Shown here one piece after another: positions 18,701 to 26,601 of a DNA stretch of 51,635 nucleotides. The DNA is taken from positions 1 to 51,635 of the IMG/VR virus record IMGVR_UViG_3300038825_000578; one strand, written 5' to 3'. Each line of letters opens with the position of its first letter. The stretch's first letter is position 1. Source of the stretch: a virus. The position numbers were made by a program, and so were the translations under genes. The notes beneath the pieces were generated by a model. It had not been told where the DNA came from and made no database searches. It saw only the letters and a program-made list of their open reading frames with translations.

Positions 18701-19585
18701 CTAAACCCCTATTAATCTAAACCCTTGAAAGTAAGATGTATCCGATTTAAATGTGTGATTAGTACCATCATACATAAAACCATATATTTCAACATAATCA
18801 TCTGCATCCATGTTTACTATAGCGGCAAGACTTGGAGCATTTGGTTGATCATTTTGAAAATACTGAGATGTTAAAAAATAACCATTTTGATAAAGTTGAC
18901 CTCCATTAAAATGAAGTGCTAGTCTAACTGCTCTGCCATTTGCCGCAGATGCTATTCTAAGACCGGCAGTGATAAGGTATTTTCCTGCCACAGTTGGAGT
19001 AAAACGATAATTTGTACTGTGGTCATATTTTCCATCTGAATCAAAAACTTCACTATCAAAAGCCACTTTAGTTGTTGCTCCAGCACTAAACGTACCCTTG
19101 TCTCCAGAGAGTTTTGCAGAAAAAGCAGGCGTACTATAAATGTGAGAAAAATCCAATCTTTTTATTGTTCCTGCATCAGATACAAGTATTTCATCAGTTG
19201 ATGCAGGTTCAGCCGCTAATTCTGTTTGTCCTGATATAATGTTATCATTTAAGTGTTCACTTTCTACTGCATCATCTGCTATAGAACTAGCTGTTACAGA
19301 ATCATTAGAAGGATTAATTGTTCCTACTGATTTAGCTTGATGAATTACATAAATATTATTTGTGCCAGAAGGAGGTGCTCCAGTAAATGTAAGTGTAGTT
19401 CCGCTTATGCTATAAGCAGAGTTTGGATCTTGACGAACATTTTCTACAAAGACCTCTATGTCAAATACTGAACTAGGTGCAATGTCTAATGTAAAAGCTG
19501 TTGTGCTTCCGTCACCATTAAACCTCTTACCTTGTAGAGATTGAAAAGTATTCCTAGTATCTAAAGGTGTACCAATAAAAGGCAT
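18701..19585 (-). CDS. Tail fibre with C1q/TNF-like C-terminal domain (294 aa)
   Basis: The N-terminus (MPFIG...FNGDGSTTAFTLD, FTGAPPSGTNNIYVI) is the same attachment domain as in the fibre at 15263. A linker with SSIADDAVESEHLNDNIISG follows. The C-terminal 140 residues (FSAKLSGDKGTFSAGATTKV, HSTNYRFTPTVAGKYLI, DDYVEIYGFMYDGTNH, SYFQGFRLIGV) have the order of strands of a C1q-like jelly roll, a trimeric fold used by phage receptor-binding tips. The match is by pattern only. Confidence 0.8.
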   Translation of the reverse strand: MPFIGTPLDTRNTFQSLQGKRFNGDGSTTAFTLDIAPSSVFDIEVFVENVRQDPNSAYSISGTTLTFTGAPPSGTNNIYVIHQAKSVGTINPSNDSVTASSIADDAVESEHLNDNIISGQTELAAEPASTDEILVSDAGTIKRLDFSHIYSTPAFSAKLSGDKGTFSAGATTKVAFDSEVFDSDGKYDHSTNYRFTPTVAGKYLITAGLRIASAANGRAVRLALHFNGGQLYQNGYFLTSQYFQNDQPNAPSLAAIVNMDADDYVEIYGFMYDGTNHTFKSDTSYFQGFRLIGV

Positions 19586-19586
19586 C

Positions 19587-19934
19587 TTATGTTATCTCCA
19601 TTATTGACACAGCAATGTCAGCTGCACCAGATGCCGTTAATTTCAAGACATCCGTGGTTTCCATTACTACTTTATTTCCTGCTAAAAGTTCTAGAGTACC
19701 GCCAACAGGGATAGGTGCATTAGTAACTAGCTCAACATCTTGATTCGCTTCGTTATTTGCTCCTGCTCTGTTAGAAGTATCTGAACTTAAAGTAACTGTA
19801 GCAGTTATCTGTCCTGTTGTTGTATTACCTATCATTACACCAAGAACTACAGTTGTTGTAGAACTAGCAACAGTGTAAATAACATCTTCACTAGTAACTC
19901 CTGCTTTTGTTACACATTTAAAAGTATTAGCCAT
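19587..19934 (-). CDS. Small beta-rich virion protein, paralogue of 11178..11504
   Basis: 115 residues. MANTFKCVTKAGVTSEDVIY, then a beta-rich body (ATVTLSSDTSNRAG, VGGTLELLAGNKVVMETTDV) and the ending DIAVSIMEIT. Comparison with the protein at 11178 shows the same start, spacing and ending, so these are diverged copies. The two copies sit at either edge of the fibre cluster. Possibly a head decoration or fibre-attachment protein. Confidence 0.7.
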   Translation of the reverse strand: MANTFKCVTKAGVTSEDVIYTVASSTTTVVLGVMIGNTTTGQITATVTLSSDTSNRAGANNEANQDVELVTNAPIPVGGTLELLAGNKVVMETTDVLKLTASGAADIAVSIMEIT

Positions 19935-19951
19935 CTACCCTCCTTTATATA

Positions 19952-21286
19952 TTACCCGAGTGCTATTGCAAGAGCTGTAGGATCTTCTTGAGAAAATCCT
20001 TGAGCTGTCATTAAAGTTACCACTCTAGATAATGCTGCTTTACGGTTTGTGCCTCCAGCACCATCATCCACTATTATTAAATCTGATGTTGTTAGATCTG
20101 CGCCTATGTCAGATCCTCCATCAATCTCTAATGCCGTTAATGCTACTTTACCTGCTGTAGATATTGTAGCTAATTTTGTATCTGCGATTGCAGCGCTTGA
20201 TTTAATGTCTGCATTTACAATGTTTGTTATTGTGTTGTTATCTGAATCAATAGATTTGTTTGTTAAAGTTTGTGTTGACGCAATACCTGCGATTGTGTCT
20301 GTTGTCGCTGGTAATGTTAATGTTGTATTACCAGAAAAATCAGCATGTGCTGGTGCTTGAATAGCAGCATAGTGAGCATTTGATGACTCACAATAAAATC
20401 TAACTTGTGATTGTGCGCCTGTATTTTTAACATCTACGACACCGCCCTCTACTGTTAAATCATCTCCTACAGTAACATCAGCAGTTACTGTTAAATTACC
20501 ACTACTATCTAATTTTAATCCATTACCAGAACCTACGGTTCCCCCTGATTTAATTACTAAATTATCACTGTCAGAATCATCTACAGCGAAATGAAATTTA
20601 TCTGCTCCTTGTGTATCTAATATTATTGCTGGATCGCCTGATGCTACATCTATTTCTATATTACCTGTAAAAGTTGCACCAGATAAACTTGCAAACAAAG
20701 AAGTTACGTTTGTACCACCAATGGTTACTGCATCTGCTTCTACTGTGCCATCAAAAAAAGCATCTTTAAATTCTAAAGAACTTGTACCTAAATCTACATC
20801 ATTATCCGTTACAGGAGCTAAAGCACCATCAACTAATTTGATTTGATCAGCACCTGCAGCTCTAAATAAAATATTATTGTCAGTTGCAAAATCAATATCA
20901 TTGTCAGCATCTCTACCAACTACTAAACTTGTATTTTTTAAAGAAGCTACATTTAAATTATCACTACCATCTTCAAAAATTAATTTACTTGCAGGTAATG
21001 TACAAAATACGTCTTTTGTGCCTGCACTAAAATCTACAGCACTATCACTATTAGAACTTGATATGACTGTAGTTCTAGTTAAAGTAGAACTATCACCATT
21101 TAAAGTTCCCAAGCCAACTTCAAACTCAGCCTGGTCTTGATGTGCAATACAATAGTAAACTGTATTAGAATTTCCAATACCAGCTGCAAAAGTTTCAAAA
21201 CCAGTTACAGCACCAGCAAGTGATACAGCACCTGTTCCTGTAGTAGTAGTTGTTTCTTTTACTCTGTCATTAATGACTAAAGCCAT
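19952..21286 (-). CDS. Major tail fibre protein (444 aa)
   Basis: The N-terminal 100 residues (NDRVKETTTTTGTGAVSLAG, GFETFAAGIGNSNTVYYCI, EFEVGLGTLNGDSSTLTRTT, KDVFCTLPASKL) are the very common phage domain that attaches fibres to the virion. A shaft repeat with TDNDVDLGTSSLEFKDAFFD follows, shared with the fibre at 15263, then a beta-rich region with TLTLPATTDTIAG and TLTNKSIDSDNNTITN, and a C-terminal helix (LSRVVTLMTAQGFSQ). This is the longest fibre protein in the array. Confidence 0.85.
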   Translation of the reverse strand: MALVINDRVKETTTTTGTGAVSLAGAVTGFETFAAGIGNSNTVYYCIAHQDQAEFEVGLGTLNGDSSTLTRTTVISSSNSDSAVDFSAGTKDVFCTLPASKLIFEDGSDNLNVASLKNTSLVVGRDADNDIDFATDNNILFRAAGADQIKLVDGALAPVTDNDVDLGTSSLEFKDAFFDGTVEADAVTIGGTNVTSLFASLSGATFTGNIEIDVASGDPAIILDTQGADKFHFAVDDSDSDNLVIKSGGTVGSGNGLKLDSSGNLTVTADVTVGDDLTVEGGVVDVKNTGAQSQVRFYCESSNAHYAAIQAPAHADFSGNTTLTLPATTDTIAGIASTQTLTNKSIDSDNNTITNIVNADIKSSAAIADTKLATISTAGKVALTALEIDGGSDIGADLTTSDLIIVDDGAGGTNRKAALSRVVTLMTAQGFSQEDPTALAIALG

Positions 21287-21297
21287 TTAATTTTCTC

Positions 21298-21729
21298 CTA
21301 TGCTAATCTTAATATAGCGTTACTTGCGTCAGCAGTTGGGAACTGTATTGTAAATGTTCCACTTGTAGATGTTTTATCTCCACCAAAATCTAGCACAGCA
21401 ACAGCTTTATTAGAATCAGAGCTGTTATAAATTAAAGCTCCTCTTGCTGTAATTGTTGCAGAAGTAAAAGATATATCTGAAAAATCACATATAGCAGTTG
21501 TTCCAGATGTTGTTGGAGTAACACTAGTTAAAGTTCCACCACCAGACGAATATGTTCCTGAATCAGAAACTTCGTTTGATGTGCTGAATGCAGTTGTACT
21601 TGCATCTAAACTTGCAGAACTTGTATACAAGGCTATTTTAAAAGTATCCCCTGTGGTCGCAGTAAAATCGTGAGTGCCAGTTAAAAGCTCTTGTTTAAAA
21701 CTTGTGCACACAGCCTGTGTAATTGCCAT
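21298..21729 (-). CDS. Conserved phage structural protein (143 aa)
   Basis: MAITQAVCTSFKQELLTGTH, KIALYTSSASLDASTTAF, ITARGALIYNSSDSNKAVAV and LDFGGDK are strongly recognisable as a small structural protein found beside fibre and adaptor genes in many marine phages. Beta-rich, no catalytic motif. It likely forms part of the tail or a head decoration. AAGGAGGA upstream gives a good ribosome binding site. Confidence 0.75.
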   Translation of the reverse strand: MAITQAVCTSFKQELLTGTHDFTATTGDTFKIALYTSSASLDASTTAFSTSNEVSDSGTYSSGGGTLTSVTPTTSGTTAICDFSDISFTSATITARGALIYNSSDSNKAVAVLDFGGDKTSTSGTFTIQFPTADASNAILRLA

Positions 21730-21741
21730 TTTTTATCCTCC

Positions 21742-22425
21742 TTATGGACTTGTTGATTTTATGGGCAATCTAATTGCACCATGCATGTACTCATCTCTTC
21801 GATGCCTTCCTTGCTGTTCTATCGCTAATTCTTGTATGGCTCTCTGATATGACTGTTCGTATAATTGCAGCATTTCTGCTGGTCCCTTTAAAAATTTAAA
21901 GGCTTCTGCAAGGCATCCATACAATAACGCACTTGGAGCATTACTGCCTAACCAAGACGAAGTATTTGTACTAGATAACCTTGTTGGTAATCTTGTAATT
22001 CCCAGTTCTACATTATATGCAAGATCTGGTGTAGGCGCAACTATTAATGAGTTATGATCCCACCAGGCCCAATAAACGGGTGTGCCTGTTGATGTTCTAT
22101 CTGGAGCATATTCTGTAATAAATGAAACATCTCTTTGCTCTAACATAGTTCTTGTTGGCGTGCCTGAAGCTGGAAAAATGTGCATTGTTCTTATAGTTCC
22201 TAAAGATGTAGGATCAGGTGATGATCCACCTGGTAATGATACGAAAGGATTACTTGCAGTTAAATTTGCAGATTGATTGGATTTAAATACATCAATATCT
22301 ACATCTCTGAATATTCTATTTTCTGCATGTTCTATAAAATCATTTACACGCACATCTGTTAAAACATCAGAACTTACTTCTGTATAATCTCTAATTTGTG
22401 TTACTAATTCTGAATATGTAGTCAT
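21742..22425 (-). CDS. Head-tail adaptor protein (T7 gp11-like)
   Basis: 227 residues. Begins MTTYSELVTQIRDYTEVSSD and continues VNDFIEHAENRIFRDVDID, a pattern seen in phage adaptor proteins that join portal to tail nozzle. The end (LYEQSYQRAIQELAIEQQG) is a helix as in these adaptors. It sits between two other connector candidates and the fibre genes. Family-level call by pattern; precise ring position unknown. Confidence 0.72.
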   Translation of the reverse strand: MTTYSELVTQIRDYTEVSSDVLTDVRVNDFIEHAENRIFRDVDIDVFKSNQSANLTASNPFVSLPGGSSPDPTSLGTIRTMHIFPASGTPTRTMLEQRDVSFITEYAPDRTSTGTPVYWAWWDHNSLIVAPTPDLAYNVELGITRLPTRLSSTNTSSWLGSNAPSALLYGCLAEAFKFLKGPAEMLQLYEQSYQRAIQELAIEQQGRHRRDEYMHGAIRLPIKSTSP

Positions 22426-22751
22426 TATGAAATACTCACGGTCACTCCACTAACGGAAGCTTTTACAATTGTTATATTTTGTTTTTGTGGAGACATTTGA
22501 TTATTTTGATCAAAAAAAGTTTTAGCTCCTAGTAATACTTGCACAGGTTCTGATCTGTCTGGTCTTGCATTTTTTAATGCTTCAGCATCTGCCCTGTGTG
22601 TAGATGGATTATCTTCTTGTGGATGTTCTGGTTCAAATTCAGACTTATGTACAAATACACCATCATGCTCTTCGATCATTTCACTATATGGAAATGCGAA
22701 TCCACTTCTATCTGATATTGCTTTAGCGTATTTACCTCTTGCTGTGCCCAT
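22425..22751 (-). CDS. Conserved small structural protein (108 aa)
   Basis: Begins GTARGKYAKAISDRSGFAFP, then VFVHKSEFEPEHPQ and ALKNARPDRSEPVQV. This combination recurs in marine phage genomes between connector genes. The C-terminal segment (QNITIVKASVSGVTVSIS) is beta-type. TAATG coupling at both ends places it in the connector group. Function unknown; probably a minor virion component. Confidence 0.72.
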   Translation of the reverse strand: MGTARGKYAKAISDRSGFAFPYSEMIEEHDGVFVHKSEFEPEHPQEDNPSTHRADAEALKNARPDRSEPVQVLLGAKTFFDQNNQMSPQKQNITIVKASVSGVTVSIS

Positions 22752-23419
22752 TACATAACTCCTACATCTGGAACAATTTTAATACTTGCTCTTGTGCTAT
22801 CTTCAGATGATGCTCTTTGCCATTCATCTTCATAAACTTGTTTTAACAATTGTATTCTATCAGGTGCTTTTTTCATAGCTATGTAATAAGAAAGTCCTGA
22901 TACTAAACAAGGAAAAAATCTAAAAGGTACTTCTGGATTGTTTGTATATTCACCTGCATCTGCAATTCTAGTCATCGCATAATACTTAAATGTATCAGCT
23001 GCATCGGGTGTTGGATATACATACAACTTAGGAGTAATAGTTCTCTCTATATAAAATTGAGTGGGAGAAGCTGACGTAGATTTTTTGGATATGTTTAAAT
23101 ACTCAGCTCTACTGATTCTTTCTATTTGTCTGTCAACAGTAGAATCACTGGCTTCTGTAACAACAGCAGATAATACATCAACTAAATCAGTATCTAAATC
23201 ATAAGAAGATGTTCCTGACGCTAGAGTTTTTGTTCTTTGTTCTATTGTCCAAAGATTTAAACCTCTATTAGCCCACTCAGCAAAAAGTAAATTAAGAGAT
23301 CTTCTTGCAGTTTTAAGATCATATCCTGACCTCACATAAAGGCCACATCTTTCATATGACTCTGCTATGACCTCTTCGATTGTAAGAGTAAATGCGTTAG
23401 TACCTGAGTATGTAGGCAT
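22751..23419 (-). CDS. Connector / head-completion protein (222 aa)
   Basis: TIEEVIAESYERCGLYVRSG, YDLKTARRSLNLLFAEWANR and GLNLWTIEQRTKTL are well-conserved phrases of a podovirus connector protein of the gp4/gp11 type. The C-terminus has LKQVYEDEWQRASSEDSTRA. It probably binds beneath the portal. Two such connector-like genes (this and 21742) frame the 108-residue protein. Confidence 0.74.
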   Translation of the reverse strand: MPTYSGTNAFTLTIEEVIAESYERCGLYVRSGYDLKTARRSLNLLFAEWANRGLNLWTIEQRTKTLASGTSSYDLDTDLVDVLSAVVTEASDSTVDRQIERISRAEYLNISKKSTSASPTQFYIERTITPKLYVYPTPDAADTFKYYAMTRIADAGEYTNNPEVPFRFFPCLVSGLSYYIAMKKAPDRIQLLKQVYEDEWQRASSEDSTRASIKIVPDVGVM

Positions 23420-23428
23420 ATTTTACTC

Positions 23429-23848
23429 CTAATATATCTTTTGAAACTCTGCTATAACTGTATACATGTTGCCTGAATCAGCAGTGCTAGGTACAACAAA
23501 ATTTACATCGCTTTCATTACTATTGCTAGATTTGTCTGCTGGTATACCACCAAACTCTCTAAAATCCCAATAGCCCGCACCTGTTAATCCAATTATAGGA
23601 ATATCACCATCTGAATCTTCTTCATCAAGACGAGCAAAAGAATCTCCTCCATCTCCACCTTGACAAGAATACCAAACTCTAAGTAATCCTAAATGTGCCA
23701 CAGCAGTTCCATCTGCACGTGCAGTTAGTGCTGACACATCTCCCATGACTGTTGTGCTACCTGATCCATCTGATTGTACGACCATTTTAATAACAACACG
23801 ATTGTCGTTTTGTTGTAGTATTGTTGGTCCTGTTACTGTATCTGCCAT
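23429..23848 (-). CDS. Conserved phage structural protein (139 aa)
   Basis: Beta-rich, with VVIKMVVQSDGSGSTTVMGD, LGLLRVWYSCQGGDG and IPIIGLTGAGYWDFREFGGI. I recall similar proteins next to capsid and connector genes in marine phages; no specific role known. It has a strong ribosome binding site (AAGGAGG) and is preceded by a stem-loop at 23874-23892. Confidence 0.7.
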   Translation of the reverse strand: MADTVTGPTILQQNDNRVVIKMVVQSDGSGSTTVMGDVSALTARADGTAVAHLGLLRVWYSCQGGDGGDSFARLDEEDSDGDIPIIGLTGAGYWDFREFGGIPADKSSNSNESDVNFVVPSTADSGNMYTVIAEFQKIY

Positions 23849-23873
23849 TGTTTCCCTCCTTAATTAAGAAACT

Positions 23874-23892
23874 GTGGGGGATAAACCCCCAC
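23874..23892 (-). terminator. Stem-loop between two structural genes, weak terminator/attenuator
   Basis: On the minus strand GTGGGGG and CCCCCAC pair around a five-base loop, followed by AGTTTCTTAATT rather than a clean T run. It lies between the stop at 23899 and the ribosome binding site of the next gene. It may reduce read-through or protect the 3' end of the upstream message. Confidence 0.5.
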
Positions 23893-23898
23893 TAATTA

Positions 23899-24405
23899 TT
23901 ATTGATCAGCAAATGCTGGTGCAGTTGTTGATGTTACACTACCAAAAATTTGATAGTTAGTAGAGTCTTTACCGACAATAGTTACGTCAAATGCTTGTGG
24001 TACATTTATCTGAATACTACTATTAGAGTTACCATCAGAAAAAACTGAACTGATTGCATTATCAGAATCATTAAAAGTTAATCCACCAACGTAAAAGTTT
24101 GTGTTTCCTGGAGTAATAATGATTGCATCAGTAGCATCAGCCGCTCCTCCTGCATAAACAAATCTAAATACAGAGCCAGCTATTGGTGCTGGTAATGTAT
24201 AGGTATTGTCTTGAGTTCCATCTGGAACTAGTAAAATTCTACCACTATGAGTAGCGTTATCTAAAGTTTGATCAGCATCGTCTAAACTTACAGGACCATC
24301 GCCAAAAGTTGCTACTTCTGTAACTGTTCCTGTACTCGCATTTTTACTTACTGTTTTTATTGTGCTTTCAGATCTAATAGGACCTGAAAATGTTGAGTTA
24401 GCCAT
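23899..24405 (-). CDS. Virion protein after the capsid gene, probable decoration/fibre-like (168 aa)
   Basis: Ser/Thr/Asp-rich beta protein: STFSGPIRSESTIKTVSKNA, HSGRILLVPDGTQDNTYTLP, GSVFRFVYAGGAADATDAII and FDVTIVGKDSTNYQIFGS. No catalytic motif. It is the first gene after the capsid terminator and has its own promoter and a structured leader, suggesting separate dosage control. A head decoration role is possible but unproven. Confidence 0.7.
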   Translation of the reverse strand: MANSTFSGPIRSESTIKTVSKNASTGTVTEVATFGDGPVSLDDADQTLDNATHSGRILLVPDGTQDNTYTLPAPIAGSVFRFVYAGGAADATDAIIITPGNTNFYVGGLTFNDSDNAISSVFSDGNSNSSIQINVPQAFDVTIVGKDSTNYQIFGSVTSTTAPAFADQ

Positions 24406-24484
24406 TTTAAAACCTCCTTGGTTATATAGACCTCATCACATAGTCTCTATACCGTCTGCATTGCAGTCCATGTGACTTTATTAA

Positions 24485-24512
24485 CTTATACTATTTTAAA
24501 GAAATTTTGCAA
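24485..24512 (-). promoter_or_regulatory. Sigma70-like promoter for the connector/tail operon
   Basis: On the minus strand TTGCAA is followed after 16 bases by TATAAG. The predicted start is near 24478, giving a leader of about 70 bases to ATG 24405. The leader contains two short hairpins (CTGCA-A-TGCAG and ATAG-AGA-CTAT) inside a TCACAT...ATGTGA pairing, and ends with AAGGAGG. It lies immediately after the capsid terminator. Confidence 0.5.
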
Positions 24513-24517
24513 CAAGA

Positions 24518-24542
24518 AGAATGGGCGATATACGCCCATTCT
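24518..24542 (-). terminator. Terminator-like hairpin after the capsid gene
   Basis: A perfect 10-bp stem (AGAATGGGCG / CGCCCATTCT) with a five-base loop. On the minus strand it is followed by TCTTGTTGC, a weak tail. On the plus strand it is followed by AAGTTTTTATT, so it might act in either direction. It is 14 bases past the capsid stop. Confidence 0.65.
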
Positions 24543-24555
24543 AAGTTTTTATTGA

Positions 24556-25464
24556 TTATGCGCCTGGTGAACCAAAGATACCTCTAGGATCAGAGAATCC
24601 GAATGAATATCTCTCTCTAGCTTTGTATCTTACGTTACCTGTATCAAAATCGCCTTCCATAGAAGTTTTGATTGGAGCTCTGCTAAAGTGCTTCAAACCA
24701 TTTGGAGCATCAGTTTTGATAAAGAATGCATCTGTATCTGTTAGATAATGGTTGATAACGTATCCGCCAGGGATCATGCCCATGTTACCGATAGCGTTAA
24801 TGTCATTATCTGAAGTTGCAGTTCTTAACTGACTCTTCATTAATCTTTCAGCTACGAACTGAAGATTAACTGGAATGATCATTTTAGTTGCTTTTACAGC
24901 GATTTTTAGACCACGATTGTCAATGAAACCAGCAATGTCAATTAATGATTGCTCTAAAGAAGTTTCATTAAGGTCAGCAGATGTTGCTAGTTCGTTAGCA
25001 TAGTTGCCACCTGACACTGTTAAGTGTGCAGTTGAACATAATTCAACACCATCTCCACCTGTGTAGGAAGAGTTGAATGCTCTGTTAAGAACATTTGCGC
25101 CTTTGATTTCTTTAGCGTTAGCCATTGAACGTGCTAAAGCTTTTGTGTATCTAGAACTTAGGCTGTCATAAAGGTTATCCTCTACTGCTTCCTCAGTAAT
25201 AGCAAATGCTAAAGCAATTGTTTCGTGTGTGTAACGACTAGTAAACGCTTCTGTAGCATCGTCAAATTGTACGCTTGCTCCTTCAGCTTTTACCGGTGCA
25301 CTACCGAAGCCAGAAAGTTCTACTTCTTCCTCAAACGCTCTGTCTGAGTTTTCAGTGTCAAAAATTTCTGACCATTCCTGCTCGTATCTTGCATATTCAA
25401 GACCAAATAATGCATTAAGACCAGGTTCTAACTCTTTTACGAGTTGACTTCTTGATATAGCCAT
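24556..25464 (-). CDS. Major capsid protein, Mu gpT-like (HK97 fold)
   Basis: 302 residues. The phrases LEPGLNALFGLEYARYEQEW, FDTENSDRAFEEEVELSGFG, EDNLYDSLSSRYTKALARSM, LTVSGGNYANELATSADLNE and GLKIAVKATKMIIPVNLQFV match the major head subunit family typified by Mu gpT. These proteins form the icosahedral shell. There is no obvious propeptide; the separate scaffold gene at 26602 fits that. Flanked downstream by a terminator, consistent with high expression from its own mRNA end. Confidence 0.85.
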   Translation of the reverse strand: MAISRSQLVKELEPGLNALFGLEYARYEQEWSEIFDTENSDRAFEEEVELSGFGSAPVKAEGASVQFDDATEAFTSRYTHETIALAFAITEEAVEDNLYDSLSSRYTKALARSMANAKEIKGANVLNRAFNSSYTGGDGVELCSTAHLTVSGGNYANELATSADLNETSLEQSLIDIAGFIDNRGLKIAVKATKMIIPVNLQFVAERLMKSQLRTATSDNDINAIGNMGMIPGGYVINHYLTDTDAFFIKTDAPNGLKHFSRAPIKTSMEGDFDTGNVRYKARERYSFGFSDPRGIFGSPGA

Positions 25465-25480
25465 TTTTTAGTCCTTCCTA

Positions 25481-26065
25481 TTAAATACCAGCAGTATTAG
25501 CGTAGTGAAGACCTTCATTGATTCTAACGAGATAGTTTCCGTTAGCGCTAGAAGTTTCGTTGTTGTATTCATCAGAAACAACATCCACTATTCTAAATTG
25601 TGCTGTCGCAGCAGTAATAGAACTAGAGTCTAGCTCTTGTCCAGATCTTCCAGTCTTTGTACTGCCCGAGTGGGTTGATACTAGGTCAGCATTTGCTCCT
25701 CTATTATCAGGCCATGAAGCTCCGATATTAGTGCTGTCCTCTTGTGCCTCAAATACTACATTTGGATCATCAATCACAAACGCTACTGCATCACTTGCAA
25801 CAGTGCTTGCAGGCCAATATTTTGAGTATGTCGGTTTACCTGTTGAGTCAGTGTAAAAACATCCATTGAACACGCCAATTAAATTAGTTGCTCCTGCAGC
25901 TCCGACAGTAATTGTTCCGTCTGTGTGCAGTTCAACAGCATCTCCTGTGAATATGTTTGAAGAATATCCACTTTCAATACCATAACTTGTTTGGCCGCCA
26001 GTAAATGGTGCTCCACCCAACATCTTTGCAGGTCTAAAACCGAATGGTGCGTCTTTATTTGCCAT
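25481..26065 (-). CDS. Head decoration-like protein (194 aa)
   Basis: Begins MANKDAPFGFRPAKMLGGAP, then YGIESGYSSNIFTGDAVELH and IGVFNGCFYTDSTGKPTYSK, a family I recognise next to capsid genes in marine phages. Beta-rich, with the terminal segment NYLVRINEGLHYANTAGI. Probably a capsid-stabilising decoration protein. Strong ribosome binding site (AAGGAGG). Confidence 0.75.
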   Translation of the reverse strand: MANKDAPFGFRPAKMLGGAPFTGGQTSYGIESGYSSNIFTGDAVELHTDGTITVGAAGATNLIGVFNGCFYTDSTGKPTYSKYWPASTVASDAVAFVIDDPNVVFEAQEDSTNIGASWPDNRGANADLVSTHSGSTKTGRSGQELDSSSITAATAQFRIVDVVSDEYNNETSSANGNYLVRINEGLHYANTAGI

Positions 26066-26125
26066 GGTTATAAGTCCTCCTTAACCAGTTAGTTGTTTTA
26101 AAAGTGATAGGACCCATAACAAAAA

Positions 26126-26596
26126 TTATTTTTTGTCTGTTGTTCTACCACTGCCAAAAGTAACCCTACTATTCCTTTCAGAAGAGATAGGCATACTTCT
26201 ATGCTGTTCCTTAAACAGATTATTATCGACTGATTCTTCCTGCGTCTTAGTTTGCTCAGCAAAATATTCCGCTCTTTGATCAACGATTTCTTCTGGTATA
26301 CGGGCCAGCAATAATCCACCAACTCCGATAACACCAGCATGTGCTCCATTTTCAATCGTAGGTGCGTGAAAATCAGGGAACTCATCAGCACGAACTAACT
26401 CGAATCCTTCACGAAGTCTTCCAGCCATGTTCTTTCTGTCCTCTGTTCCTAGAGTTTCAGCTCTTATCCACCTATGTTTAAATCCTGGAGGCGCAGGTGG
26501 CGCTTCTAAGCTTGACGGTGGGCGCCAAGGTTGTGCTCTCTTTGTTTTTTCACGAGTAGCATCAGTGCGTGAGGTCTTTACGGTTTTATTTTCCAT
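26126..26596 (-). CDS. Conserved head-module protein (156 aa)
   Basis: Basic N-terminus, then PWRPPSSLEAPPAPPGFKHR and WIRAETLGTEDRKNMAGRLR, followed by EGFELVRADEFPDF. This pattern is common beside scaffold genes in marine phages. The C-terminus is charged and Ser-rich. It lies between scaffold and decoration genes, so a head-assembly role is likely but undefined. An AT-rich stem (ACAAAAA...TTTTTGT) overlaps the end of the frame and the gap to the decoration gene. Confidence 0.7.
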   Translation of the reverse strand: MENKTVKTSRTDATREKTKRAQPWRPPSSLEAPPAPPGFKHRWIRAETLGTEDRKNMAGRLREGFELVRADEFPDFHAPTIENGAHAGVIGVGGLLLARIPEEIVDQRAEYFAEQTKTQEESVDNNLFKEQHRSMPISSERNSRVTFGSGRTTDKK

Positions 26597-26601
26597 TGCT
26601 A

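Noticed and set aside
11675-21729. Diversity-generating retroelement acting on the fibre genes
   Set aside because: No reverse transcriptase and no template/variable repeat pair was seen; fibre similarity is domain-level and diverged.
26098-26391. 97-codon leftward frame overlapping the 156-residue head-module gene
   Set aside because: Same region as a gene with recognisable conserved phrases in another frame; no ribosome binding site and no protein-like pattern.
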